From JBBQZO01 sp038207625 (GTDB lineage: Bacteria; Pseudomonadota; Gammaproteobacteria; Burkholderiales; Burkholderiaceae_D), in NCBI GenBank assembly GCA_038207625.1, contig JBBQZO010000020.1, positions 43,024-107,023 of the forward strand: 64,000 bases of DNA. The letters are read 5' to 3'. A program made the translations under genes and the position numbers. Positions 52,015 through 60,026 of the stretch are shown here, in pieces. Each line of letters starts with the position of its first letter. Within the stretch, counting starts at the first letter, position 1. The notes under the pieces were generated by a model that was given only the letters and a program-made list of their open reading frames with translations, was not told the DNA's origin and did not search any database.

Positions 52015-52026
52015 CGTCAGCCCCTA

Positions 52027-52560
52027 TTACTTCTTCTTGGTTTCTTTAAGCTTGACCACTTCGTCCGCATAGCGAACGCCCTTGCCCTTATAAGGCTCAG
52101 GAGCGCGGTAAGCGCGAACTTCAGCGGCCACCTGGCCAACCTGTTGACGCGAAATCCCTTTGATGATGATTTCGGTCGGGGTTGCGGTTGCGCATGTGAC
52201 GCCTTCTGGCATCGAATGCACGACCGGGTGCGAAAAGCCCAGCGACAGGTTCAACTTGTCGCCTTGAGCCTGGGCCTTGTAGCCCACGCCAACCAAGGTC
52301 AGCTTTTTCTGGAAACCCTTGGTGACGCCGGTGACCATATTGTTCACCAGGGCACGCAGGGTACCGGACATGGCATTGGCTTCGCGGCTGTCGTTGGCAA
52401 CATCGAACGTCAGCGTACCGTCGGTGTTGGCAACTTTAACCTGGCCGGTCAGGGCCTGGGTCAGCACGCCCAATGGGCCTTTTACTGTGATCGCGGTGGC
52501 GCTGATTGCAACTTCTGCACCAGCTGGCACCACGATAGGCATTTTAGCTACTCGAGACAT
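52027..52560 (-). CDS. rplF: 50S ribosomal protein L6
   Basis: Binds 23S rRNA near the factor-binding site. 177 residues in two related halves; contains NMVTGVTKGFQKKLTLVGVGY and the C-terminal RAYRAPEPYKGKGVRYADE, both diagnostic. Confidence 0.98.
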   Translation of the reverse strand: MSRVAKMPIVVPAGAEVAISATAITVKGPLGVLTQALTGQVKVANTDGTLTFDVANDSREANAMSGTLRALVNNMVTGVTKGFQKKLTLVGVGYKAQAQGDKLNLSLGFSHPVVHSMPEGVTCATATPTEIIIKGISRQQVGQVAAEVRAYRAPEPYKGKGVRYADEVVKLKETKKK

Positions 52561-52570
52561 CGTCTACTCC

Positions 52571-52966
52571 TTAAGCCACGTAGCAAATAACTTCGCCGCC
52601 GACACCGGTGGCGCGCGCTTTGCGGTCCGTCATGACGCCTTGCGGAGTCGACACGATCGCCACGCCCAAGCCATTCATGACGGTAGGGATTTCATCTTTG
52701 CCCTTGTAGACGCGCAGCCCTGGACGGGACACACGCTCTAAGCGCTCGATGACTGGACGGCCAACGTAATACTTCAAACCGATCTTGAGTTCCGCTTTGC
52801 CACCGGTGGTGGTGACGGCGAAATCTTCAATGTAACCCTCGTCCTTAAGGACGATGGCAATCGCTACTTTGACTTTCGACGATGGCATGGCCACTGTCGT
52901 TTTTTGAACGCCTTGGGCGTTGCGAATGCGGGTCAGCATATCGGCGATAGGATCGCTCATACTCAT
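52571..52966 (-). CDS. rpsH: 30S ribosomal protein S8
   Basis: Primary 16S rRNA-binding protein; in E. coli also the translational repressor of the spc operon. 131 residues starting MSMSDPIADMLTRIRNAQG and ending with STPQGVMTDRKARATGVGGE. Confidence 0.98.
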   Translation of the reverse strand: MSMSDPIADMLTRIRNAQGVQKTTVAMPSSKVKVAIAIVLKDEGYIEDFAVTTTGGKAELKIGLKYYVGRPVIERLERVSRPGLRVYKGKDEIPTVMNGLGVAIVSTPQGVMTDRKARATGVGGEVICYVA

Positions 52967-52980
52967 TGCATATACTCCTA

Positions 52981-53286
52981 TTACCAGCTTGCTTTTGTCA
53001 TACCGGGAATCTCGCCACGCATGGCGAATTCACGGAGCTTGATACGACCCAGACCGAATTTACGGAATGTGCCACGTGGACGACCTGTGATCGCGCAGCG
53101 GTTACGCTGGCGAGTCGGGTTCGAGTTACGCGGCAGCGCTTGCAATTTCAGGCGGGCTTCGTAACGTTCTTCTTCCGACTTCGACTGGTCATCAACGATG
53201 GCCTTCAGAGCCGCGCGCTTGACAGCGAACTTCGCCACCAGGTCTGCGCGCTTAATCTCGCGGTTAATCAGTGCCAATTTTGCCAT
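52981..53286 (-). CDS. rpsN: 30S ribosomal protein S14 (zinc-independent form)
   Basis: Small-subunit head protein. 101 residues from ATG 53286 (MAKLALINREIKRADLV), with NRCAITGRPRGTFRKFGLGRI. This is the long form lacking the four zinc-binding Cys residues. Confidence 0.97.
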   Translation of the reverse strand: MAKLALINREIKRADLVAKFAVKRAALKAIVDDQSKSEEERYEARLKLQALPRNSNPTRQRNRCAITGRPRGTFRKFGLGRIKLREFAMRGEIPGMTKASW

Positions 53287-53290
53287 GATC

Positions 53291-53830
53291 TCAGTTTCTG
53301 AACGGGAATTTAAAGGCGGCGAGCAGCGCTTTGGCTTCATCGTCGGTCTTAGCGGTTGTCGTGATGCTGATATTCAAACCACGCAACGCGTCAATCTTGT
53401 CGTACTCGATCTCAGGGAAAATGATCTGTTCCTTGACACCGATGTTGTAGTTGCCGCGGCCATCAAACGAACGACCGTTCACACCACGGAAATCGCGCAC
53501 ACGCGGCAGAGCCACGGTGATGAAGCGATCCAGGAACTCGTACATGCGAGCGCCGCGCAGCGTGACCATGGTACCGATCGGGTAACCTTCACGGATTTTG
53601 AAACCCGCGATAGCTTTACGCGCTTTCGTCACTACTGGCTTCTGGCCAGCAATTTTCGTCAGGTCGCCGACAGCGTGTTCGATGATCTTCTTGTCCGCAA
53701 CTGCTTCCGACAGACCCATGTTCAGGGTAATCTTGGTCAGGCGTGGAACTTCCATTGCCGACTTGTAGCCAAATTTGGCGACCAGGTCAGCAACGACTTT
53801 GTCTTTATAAAATGCGTGGAGACGGGCCAT
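53291..53830 (-). CDS. rplE: 50S ribosomal protein L5
   Basis: Binds 5S rRNA and contacts P-site tRNA. 179 residues starting MARLHAFYKDKVVADLVAKF, with TLNMGLSEAVADKKI and VRDFRGVNGRSFDGRGNYNIG. Confidence 0.98.
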   Translation of the reverse strand: MARLHAFYKDKVVADLVAKFGYKSAMEVPRLTKITLNMGLSEAVADKKIIEHAVGDLTKIAGQKPVVTKARKAIAGFKIREGYPIGTMVTLRGARMYEFLDRFITVALPRVRDFRGVNGRSFDGRGNYNIGVKEQIIFPEIEYDKIDALRGLNISITTTAKTDDEAKALLAAFKFPFRN

Positions 53831-53836
53831 GATCTC

Positions 53837-54151
53837 TTAAACCTTCACTACTTCGCCGGAGGACTTGAAAACGCGGACTTTTTTACCGTCCACATCTTTG
53901 AAGCCTACGCGATCTGCCTTGCCCGTGGCTGCATTGAACAATGCAACGTTGGACACGTGAATTGGCATAGTCTTATCGACGATACCACCAGTTACGCCAG
54001 TCATTGGGTTAGGCTTGGTCGCTTTTTTAGCGACGTTGATGCCTTCGACCACGACATGTTCAGCGTCGATACGTTGCTGAACCATACCGCGCTTGCCCTT
54101 GTCTTTCCCGGTCAGAACGATGACTTCGTCGTTTTTACGAATCTTATCCAT
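53837..54151 (-). CDS. rplX: 50S ribosomal protein L24
   Basis: Early-assembly large-subunit protein with a KOW motif. 104 residues starting MDKIRKNDEVIVLTGKDKGKR; KOW region VIVLTGKDKGKRGMVQ. Confidence 0.98.
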   Translation of the reverse strand: MDKIRKNDEVIVLTGKDKGKRGMVQQRIDAEHVVVEGINVAKKATKPNPMTGVTGGIVDKTMPIHVSNVALFNAATGKADRVGFKDVDGKKVRVFKSSGEVVKV

Positions 54152-54160
54152 TACGACTCC

Positions 54161-54529
54161 TTACAGGACTTCCGGTGCCAGGGACACGATTTTCATGAAC
54201 TTTTCAGTGCGCAGTTCGCGCGTGACTGGTCCGAAAATGCGGGTACCGATAGGCTCTAACTTAGCGTTGAGCAAGACAGCAGCGTTGCTATCGAACTTCA
54301 CCAGCGAACCATCTTGGCGGCGCACACCTTTAGCGGTGCGAACAACCACGGCATTATAAATTTCACCTTTTTTGACACGACCGCGTGGCGCAGCAACCTT
54401 AACGGTTACCTTGATCACGTCGCCAATGCCAGCATAACGGCGCTTGGAACCGCCCAATACCTTGATGCACATAACTTCTTTGGCACCGGTATTGTCGGCC
54501 ACTTCGAGCCGGCTTTCAGTTTGAATCAT
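54161..54529 (-). CDS. rplN: 50S ribosomal protein L14
   Basis: Large-subunit protein at the intersubunit face. 122 residues starting MIQTESRLEVADNTGAKEVM, a textbook L14. It opens the spc block and is separated from rpsQ by 226 bases containing a hairpin, so it probably has its own promoter; a weak candidate is TTGCAA/GATACT overlapping that hairpin. Confidence 0.98.
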   Translation of the reverse strand: MIQTESRLEVADNTGAKEVMCIKVLGGSKRRYAGIGDVIKVTVKVAAPRGRVKKGEIYNAVVVRTAKGVRRQDGSLVKFDSNAAVLLNAKLEPIGTRIFGPVTRELRTEKFMKIVSLAPEVL

Positions 54530-54710
54530 AGTATTCTCTTTCCCAACTTAAGCCGAAGAATCCACACCATGTGGGCCTGCGGTCAGTCTTGGTCCCGTCA
54601 GCCACCTTGGAGGGTTGCTGTTTGGGTGGATGACTTTCCAAAACCACTTACGTTTACGACCGCGGCCGACAGATGTGGCCAACTACTACCTTGCGGCACT
54701 TACATGAACG

Positions 54711-54744
54711 AAGCCCGCTAGTATCACATACTAGAGACGGGCTT
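54711..54744 (-). terminator. Hairpin at the S10/spc operon boundary
   Basis: On the minus strand AAGCCCG (54744-54738) pairs with CGGGCTT (54717-54711) and, after a 3-base bulge, CTAGTAT pairs with ATACTAG around loop GTG. It starts 12 bases after the rpsQ stop. No T-run follows, so termination, RNA processing or 3'-end protection are all possible. The remaining 180 bases to rplN hold no gene. Confidence 0.6.
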
Positions 54745-54755
54745 GCAAGAAGTAT

Positions 54756-55028
54756 TTAGACTGCCTGTGCTGCTTGCACAACGCGGGTAACAGTCCAAGC
54801 CTTCGTTTTGGAGATCGGGCGACCTTCCTGGATCTCGACGGTGTCACCCATCTTGACTTCGTTGGTCTCGTCATGCGCGTGATACTTGTTCGAGCGCATG
54901 ATGATCTTGCCGTACAAAGGGTGCTTGACGTGGCGTTCGATCAGAACGGTAACGGTCTTGTCCATCTTGTCGGACACCACTTTACCGATCAGCGTGCGCT
55001 TAAGCGGCTTTTTCACTGTGTCGTTCAT
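54756..55028 (-). CDS. rpsQ: 30S ribosomal protein S17
   Basis: Primary 16S rRNA-binding protein with an OB fold. 90 residues, MNDTVKKPLKRTLIGKVVSDKM, with VLIERHVKHPLYGKII. Overlaps rpmC by 4 bases; last gene of the S10 block. Confidence 0.98.
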   Translation of the reverse strand: MNDTVKKPLKRTLIGKVVSDKMDKTVTVLIERHVKHPLYGKIIMRSNKYHAHDETNEVKMGDTVEIQEGRPISKTKAWTVTRVVQAAQAV

Positions 55029-55216
55029 TTGGCATCCTTCTGGTTCATTACCGTCTTCACACGCGCGATATCGCGGCGTACCTTCTTGAGTTGCGAAGTG
55101 TTGCTCAGCTGTTGCGTAGCGATTTGCATGCGCATGCCGAACTGTGCCTTCAACAAGTCATTCAGCTCTGTCTGGAGAGCTGCCTGGTCTTTGCCGCGGA
55201 GTTCTGTTGCTTTCAT
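55025..55216 (-). CDS. rpmC: 50S ribosomal protein L29
   Basis: Small helical-hairpin protein near the exit tunnel. 63 residues, MKATELRGKDQAALQTELND with LRKEQF-type region LKAQFGMRMQIATQQL and RRDIARVKTVMNQK. Confidence 0.97.
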   Translation of the reverse strand: MKATELRGKDQAALQTELNDLLKAQFGMRMQIATQQLSNTSQLKKVRRDIARVKTVMNQKDAK

Positions 55217-55228
55217 TTACAACTCCTA

Positions 55229-55648
55229 TTATTGGCCAACTTGGCGAATGACAAACGTCGTCGCCAGTGGCAGTTTGGCAGCGGCCAAGCGGAACGCCTC
55301 GCGCGCCAACACTTCGTCAACGCCGTCCATTTCGTACAGTACCTTGCCTGGCTGAATTTCAGCGACGTAGTACTCTGGGTTACCTTTACCGTTACCCATA
55401 CGAACTTCGGCTGGCTTGTTCGAGATTGGCTTGTCCGGGAACACGCGAATCCAGATACGACCACCGCGTTTGATGTGACGCGTCATTGCACGACGCGCCG
55501 CTTCAATTTGACGGGCCGTCAGACGACCACGACCAACTGCTTTCAAACCGAAGTCACCGAACGACACGGCGGTGCCGCGGCTGTGCGAAATGCCAGTGTT
55601 ACGGCCTTTCTGCTCTTTACGATACTTTCTGCGTGCTGGTTGCAGCAT
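55229..55648 (-). CDS. rplP: 50S ribosomal protein L16
   Basis: Large-subunit protein contacting the A-site tRNA. 139 residues starting MLQPARRKYRKEQKGRN, with RIWIRVFPDKPISNKPAEVR and MGNGKGNPEYYVAEI. Confidence 0.98.
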   Translation of the reverse strand: MLQPARRKYRKEQKGRNTGISHSRGTAVSFGDFGLKAVGRGRLTARQIEAARRAMTRHIKRGGRIWIRVFPDKPISNKPAEVRMGNGKGNPEYYVAEIQPGKVLYEMDGVDEVLAREAFRLAAAKLPLATTFVIRQVGQ

Positions 55649-55650
55649 GG

Positions 55651-56487
55651 TTATTCTCCTGCTTTCTCAGCCGATACGACTGGGGCAGCGGCGGCCGGCT
55701 TTGCAGCACGGGCACGCGGAGCGGCTCCAGGAGCACCAGGTGCGCTGGTTGTAGGTTTCGCGCCTGGACGTGGGCGGCCAGCTGGCTTGCCATCGTCACG
55801 ACGTGGACCGCGGCTTTTCTTGTCGTCGGCTGGGGTGTCGATCACTGGAGCGTCGCCGTTTGGAGCGCGATCACCTTTGTAGACCCACACCTTGACACCG
55901 ATGATGCCGTAGGTGGTCGACGCTTCGCTGGTACCGTAGTCGATGTCAGCGCGCAGCGTATGCAGAGGCACGCGGCCTTCGCGATACCACTCTTTACGGG
56001 CGATTTCGATGCCGTTCAGACGACCGGACGACATGATCTTGATGCCCAGGGCACCCAGACGCATGGCGTTTTGCATCGCACGCTTCATCGCGCGGCGGAA
56101 CATGATGCGCTTTTCGAGCTGCTGAGCGATCGAGTCGGCGATCAATTGCGAATCGATTTCCGGCTTGCGGATCTCTTCGATATTGACGTGCACGGGCACA
56201 CCCATGATCTTGGTCAAAGCGGACTTCAGTACTTCGATGTCTTCGCCTTTTTTACCAATGACCACGCCTGGGCGCGAGCTGTAGATCGTGAAGCGCGCGT
56301 TCTTGGCAGGACGCTCGATGACGATGCGGCCAACCGAAGCGTTCTTCAGTTTCAATTTCAGGTAAGCGCGCGCTTTCAGATCTTCGTTGAGCATGGCAGC
56401 GAAATTACCGTTGCCTGCATACCAACGCGATGCCCAGTTACGGGTAACCGAAAGGCGGAAGCCTGTTGGATGTATCTTCTGTCCCAT
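55651..56487 (-). CDS. rpsC: 30S ribosomal protein S3 with Ala/Pro-rich C-terminal extension
   Basis: Small-subunit protein at the mRNA entry channel. 278 residues: N-terminal MGQKIHPTGFRLSVTRNW, KH domain with PGVVIGKKGEDIE, and C-terminal S3 domain with RRAMKRAMQNAMRLGALGIK and WYREGRVPLHTLRADIDY. E. coli S3 has 233 residues; here roughly the last 60 residues form a charged then Ala/Pro-rich low-complexity tail. Tails of this kind are known in betaproteobacterial S3, so it is probably normal. Confidence 0.98.
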   Translation of the reverse strand: MGQKIHPTGFRLSVTRNWASRWYAGNGNFAAMLNEDLKARAYLKLKLKNASVGRIVIERPAKNARFTIYSSRPGVVIGKKGEDIEVLKSALTKIMGVPVHVNIEEIRKPEIDSQLIADSIAQQLEKRIMFRRAMKRAMQNAMRLGALGIKIMSSGRLNGIEIARKEWYREGRVPLHTLRADIDYGTSEASTTYGIIGVKVWVYKGDRAPNGDAPVIDTPADDKKSRGPRRDDGKPAGRPRPGAKPTTSAPGAPGAAPRARAAKPAAAAPVVSAEKAGE

Positions 56488-56496
56488 CGTGACTCC

Positions 56497-56826
56497 TTAG
56501 TTTCCGACAGTCACGTAGATGTGACAGGATTGCTTCGAGATACGATCACCCCGGCCTTTAGCGCGTGCAGTAAAGCGCTTCAGGACAGGACCCTTTTCGA
56601 CATAGATCGTCGTGACTTTCAGCTCGTCGATGTCGGCGCCATCGTTGTGCTCGGCGTTCGCAATTGCGGACTCGAGTACACGCTTGATGATAGCAGCGCC
56701 TTTTTTCGGGCTAAATTGCAAGATGTTGAGTGCTGCGTCAACTTTCTTGCCACGGATCAGATCAGCAACCAGACGGCCCTTTTGGTCCGACAGGCGCACA
56801 CCTTTGAGGATAGCTTTGGTTTCCAT
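56497..56826 (-). CDS. rplV: 50S ribosomal protein L22
   Basis: Large-subunit protein whose loop lines the exit tunnel. 109 residues, METKAILKGVRLSDQKGRLV, with the loop region VYVEKGPVLKRFTARAKGRG. Its start overlaps the rpsS stop by one base. Confidence 0.98.
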   Translation of the reverse strand: METKAILKGVRLSDQKGRLVADLIRGKKVDAALNILQFSPKKGAAIIKRVLESAIANAEHNDGADIDELKVTTIYVEKGPVLKRFTARAKGRGDRISKQSCHIYVTVGN

Positions 56827-57101
56827 TATTTCTTCGCCTTCTTGTCAGCGGCATGGCCCTTGAACGTACGGGTCAGTGCGAATTCGCCGAGCTTGTGACC
56901 AACCATGTTTTCGGAAACATACACCGGCACGTGCAGCTTGCCGTTATGAACCGCGATCGTCAGGCCGATGAAGTCAGGCATGATGGTCGAACGGCGCGAC
57001 CAGGTTTTGATAGGCTTTTTGTCTTTGATCGCTTGTGCGGTCTCGACTTTTTTCACCAGGTGGGCGTCACAGAACGGCCCTTTTTTCAATGAACGTGTCA
57101 T
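56826..57101 (-). CDS. rpsS: 30S ribosomal protein S19
   Basis: Small-subunit head protein. 91 residues, MTRSLKKGPFCDAHLVKKVE with IMPDFIGLTIAVHNGKLHVP and GHKLGEFALTRTFKGH. Confidence 0.98.
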   Translation of the reverse strand: MTRSLKKGPFCDAHLVKKVETAQAIKDKKPIKTWSRRSTIMPDFIGLTIAVHNGKLHVPVYVSENMVGHKLGEFALTRTFKGHAADKKAKK

Positions 57102-57111
57102 GTGCTACCCC

Positions 57112-57939
57112 TTATTTCTTGCCGCGGCGCGAGACGATCATGGAAGTCGTACGCTTGTTACGGCGTGTCTTCTTACCCTTCGTCTGTTGGCCCCAAGGCG
57201 ACACTGGATGACGACCAGCTGCTGTTTTACCTTCACCACCACCGTGCGGGTGATCGACCGGGTTCATGACCACACCGCGAACGGTAGGACGAACACCGCG
57301 CCAGCGCATCGCGCCAGCTTTACCGATTTTACGCAGGCTGTGCTCGGCGTTACCGACTTCACCAACCGTTGCACGGCACTCGATGTGCACGCGGCGCACT
57401 TCACCCGAGCGCAGACGCACTTGAGCGTAGGTGCCATCACGTGCCATCAGTACCACACCAGCGCCGGCCGAACGTGCCATTTGGGCACCTTTGCCTGGCA
57501 GCATCTCGACGCAATGCATCACGGTGCCAACTGGAATGTTACGGATAGGCAGGCAGTTGCCCGACTTGATAGGCGCTTCCGAACCGTTCATCACTGCGTC
57601 GCCAACGGACATGCCTTTGGTTGCGATGATGTACTGGCGTTCGCCGTCGGCGTAGCACAGCAGAGCGATGTTGGCCGTGCGGTTTGGATCGTATTCGATA
57701 CGTTCCACTTTCGCAGGGATGCCATCTTTCTGACGCTTGAAGTCCACCAGACGATAGTGCTGCTTATGACCACCGCCGATGTGGCGGGTGGTGATGTGGC
57801 CGTTGTTGTTACGACCAGCAGTTTTCGATTTCTTTTCAACCAGAGCGGCGAACGGACGACCTTTGTACAGGTCTGGGTTCACCACTTTCACCATGCCACG
57901 ACGGCCTGGTGAGGTTGGTTTCATCTTAACGAGTGCCAT
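57112..57939 (-). CDS. rplB: 50S ribosomal protein L2
   Basis: Large-subunit protein required for subunit association and peptidyl transfer. 275 residues, starting MALVKMKPTSPGRRGMVKV; the C-terminal RGVVMNPVDHPHGGGEGK carries the conserved His near the peptidyl-transferase centre. Its start overlaps the rplW stop by one base. Confidence 0.98.
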   Translation of the reverse strand: MALVKMKPTSPGRRGMVKVVNPDLYKGRPFAALVEKKSKTAGRNNNGHITTRHIGGGHKQHYRLVDFKRQKDGIPAKVERIEYDPNRTANIALLCYADGERQYIIATKGMSVGDAVMNGSEAPIKSGNCLPIRNIPVGTVMHCVEMLPGKGAQMARSAGAGVVLMARDGTYAQVRLRSGEVRRVHIECRATVGEVGNAEHSLRKIGKAGAMRWRGVRPTVRGVVMNPVDHPHGGGEGKTAAGRHPVSPWGQQTKGKKTRRNKRTTSMIVSRRGKK

Positions 57940-58256
57940 TATTTAGCCTCCTCGGAGAAGTTGATTTCCTGGCCAGGCTTCAGGCACACGAAAGCGCGTT
58001 TGGTATGGTTGCGACGGCCGGTGTGGGCACCGGTGCGCTTCTGTTTACCTTGGCGGTTAGCTGTCTGGACCGACAGGACTTCAACCTTGAACAACAGTTC
58101 AACGGCTGCCTTGATTTCTGGCTTGGTCGCATCCGGCAAAACGCGGAACACGATCTGCTCGTTCTTTTCCGCGACCATGGTGGCCTTCTCGGAAATGACC
58201 GGCGCCTGGAGAACCTTCATCAGGCGCTCTTCGCTAAATTTCAAAATCGCGCTCAT
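57939..58256 (-). CDS. rplW: 50S ribosomal protein L23
   Basis: Exit-tunnel protein that docks trigger factor and SRP. 105 residues with VLQAPVISEKATMVAEKN and TGRRNHTKRAFVCLKPGQEI. From ATG 58256, overlapping the rplD stop by 4 bases, it has a short extension MSAILKFSEERLM before the family core; the internal Met13 (MKVLQAPV) could be an alternative start. Confidence 0.95.
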   Translation of the reverse strand: MSAILKFSEERLMKVLQAPVISEKATMVAEKNEQIVFRVLPDATKPEIKAAVELLFKVEVLSVQTANRQGKQKRTGAHTGRRNHTKRAFVCLKPGQEINFSEEAK

Positions 58257-58873
58257 GCGAACATCTCCTCAATCTTAGCCAGTGCTGCCTTGGTGACCAG
58301 GATCTTCTTGTAGAACACCAGCGACATTGGATCGGCGTGACGTGGCTCGACGACGAGCACGTTCGGCAGATTGCGCGATGCCAGCAACAGGTTTTCATCG
58401 AGCGTGTCGGTGATTACCAGAACCGAGTCCAGACCCATGCCTTGCAATTTCTGCGACAGCAGTTTGGTCTTAGGCGCTTCGAGCGTCATGCTTTCCACGA
58501 CGCACAGACGACCTTCGCGGGCCAACTGGGACAGAATCGAGCAGATACCTGCGCGATACATCTTCTTGTTGACTTTGTGCGAGAAGTTTTCTTCAGGCGA
58601 GTTCGGGAAAATACGACCGCCGCCGCGCCACAGTGGCGACGAAGACATACCAGCACGAGCGCGGCCGGTACCTTTTTGGCGCCATGGCTTTTTGGTCGTG
58701 TGGTGAACTTCTTCACGGTCTTTTTGCTTACGGTTACCGCCGCGTGCGTTGGCTTGATAGGCAACGACGATTTGGTGGATCAGTGCTTCGTTGTAATCAC
58801 GACCGAAAATTGTATCGGCTGCGACCACGTTGGCGCCTGCTTGACCTTGCTCATTGAGAAGCTTGAGTTCCAT
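58253..58873 (-). CDS. rplD: 50S ribosomal protein L4
   Basis: Exit-tunnel protein; in E. coli also represses the S10 operon through the leader upstream of rpsJ. 206 residues, with VVAYQANARGGNRKQKDREEV and PWRQKGTGRARAGMSSSPLW. Because rpsJ is displaced here, L4-type leader control of its own transcript would need a different leader. Confidence 0.98.
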   Translation of the reverse strand: MELKLLNEQGQAGANVVAADTIFGRDYNEALIHQIVVAYQANARGGNRKQKDREEVHHTTKKPWRQKGTGRARAGMSSSPLWRGGGRIFPNSPEENFSHKVNKKMYRAGICSILSQLAREGRLCVVESMTLEAPKTKLLSQKLQGMGLDSVLVITDTLDENLLLASRNLPNVLVVEPRHADPMSLVFYKKILVTKAALAKIEEMFA

Positions 58874-58876
58874 CGT

Positions 58877-59533
58877 TTAAGCTCCCTTCTGTGCTTTGGA
58901 TTTAATGGCTGGCGACACGATCACTTGACCATTTTTCGCGCCTGGAATGGCACCTTTGACCAGCAGCAGCTGGCGCTCGGCGTCGATACGGGCGATAACG
59001 AGGTTTTGGATCGTGCGGTTCACGTCACCGAGGTGACCGGTCATGCGCTTACCAGGGAAAACGCGACCTGGATCTTGCGCCATACCGATGGAGCCTGGGA
59101 CATTGTGCGAACGGGAGTTACCGTGGGTAGCGCGACCGGAAGAGAAGTGGTAACGCTTGATGACGCCGGCGTAACCCTTACCAATCGTGACACCTTGCAC
59201 GTCGATCTTTTGACCGACTTCGAACAGGGAAGCAGCAACAACGTCGCCAGCTTTCAGTTCGGCAGCTTTAGCGGCGTCAACGCGGAATTCGCGCAACATC
59301 GTTCCAGCTTCAACACCCGCTTTAGCGTGGTGACCAGCAGTAGCCTTGTTCACGCGGGAAGCGCGACGTTGACCGAATGCAACCTGAACAGCCGAGTAAC
59401 CGTCTGTTTCAGGAGTTTTGATTTGCGCAACACGGTTGTTCGATACGTCCAACACGGTGACAGGAATCGAATCCCCTTCATCCGTGAAAATGCGCATCAT
59501 ACCAACCTTGCGACCGAGAAGGCCTAGGCTCAT
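58877..59533 (-). CDS. rplC: 50S ribosomal protein L3
   Basis: Early-assembly large-subunit protein close to the peptidyl-transferase centre. 218 residues, MSLGLLGRKVGMMRIFTDEG with SHNVPGSIGMAQDPGRVFPG. Normally follows rpsJ directly; here it is the first gene after an island and has its own predicted promoter about 100 bases upstream. Confidence 0.98.
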   Translation of the reverse strand: MSLGLLGRKVGMMRIFTDEGDSIPVTVLDVSNNRVAQIKTPETDGYSAVQVAFGQRRASRVNKATAGHHAKAGVEAGTMLREFRVDAAKAAELKAGDVVAASLFEVGQKIDVQGVTIGKGYAGVIKRYHFSSGRATHGNSRSHNVPGSIGMAQDPGRVFPGKRMTGHLGDVNRTIQNLVIARIDAERQLLLVKGAIPGAKNGQVIVSPAIKSKAQKGA

Positions 59534-59630
59534 TTTTTCTCCATTCCCACCTGCGATTGGGCGGGGCTAGTGTTTATACAACTAAGTAACGTACAGACTC
59601 AAAAAAGACGAATCCATACCGAAGCCGGCA

Positions 59631-59659
59631 AGTATAGCGTGGAAAGGGGCTTGACGCAA
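59631..59659 (-). promoter_or_regulatory. Sigma-70 promoter for rplC and the downstream S10 genes
   Basis: Minus strand: -35 TTGCGT (59659-59654), exactly 17 bases, -10 TATACT (59636-59631). The resulting leader before the rplC ATG would be roughly 90 bases. This is the best promoter match in the ribosomal region. Confidence 0.65.
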
Positions 59660-60003
59660 CAACTAAAGACGAGGTATGTCGGGGTGTTGCATTCGTGCCG
59701 AGGCGGCATTGTCGCGGCGGCGAAAACACGCGCGCCAGCCCGGCAAAGCACGCCACGTGGGGCGGCGCGACAGGCCAGTCGGACGCCATGATGCCGCTTG
59801 TTTCGGTCGCGCCCGCGCTCGCGTGGGCAGCCCGCTGGCAATTTTTTCTTGCGCCGGGCATGGGGCTGGCATCGCCAGTGCAGGCGCGCCGGGGACCGGA
59901 CGGGGTGCGCGGGACGGCGCGCCACGCTCGATTGTTGTTTTTGCAATGTAGTTGCAGTTTATCACTTACGCGACGCCGTCCGCTCGGCTAGAATTGAGTA
60001 TTC

Positions 60004-60009
60004 TATAAT
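60004..60009 (+). promoter_or_regulatory. Possible -10 element for the DUF898 gene
   Basis: Perfect TATAAT 17 bases before the ATG at 60027, with no convincing -35. Such a short leader would be nearly leaderless, and no ribosome-binding site is visible. The stretch 59660-60003 between the two divergent promoters shows no gene. Confidence 0.35.
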
Positions 60010-60026
60010 TTTGCATAAACATACAT

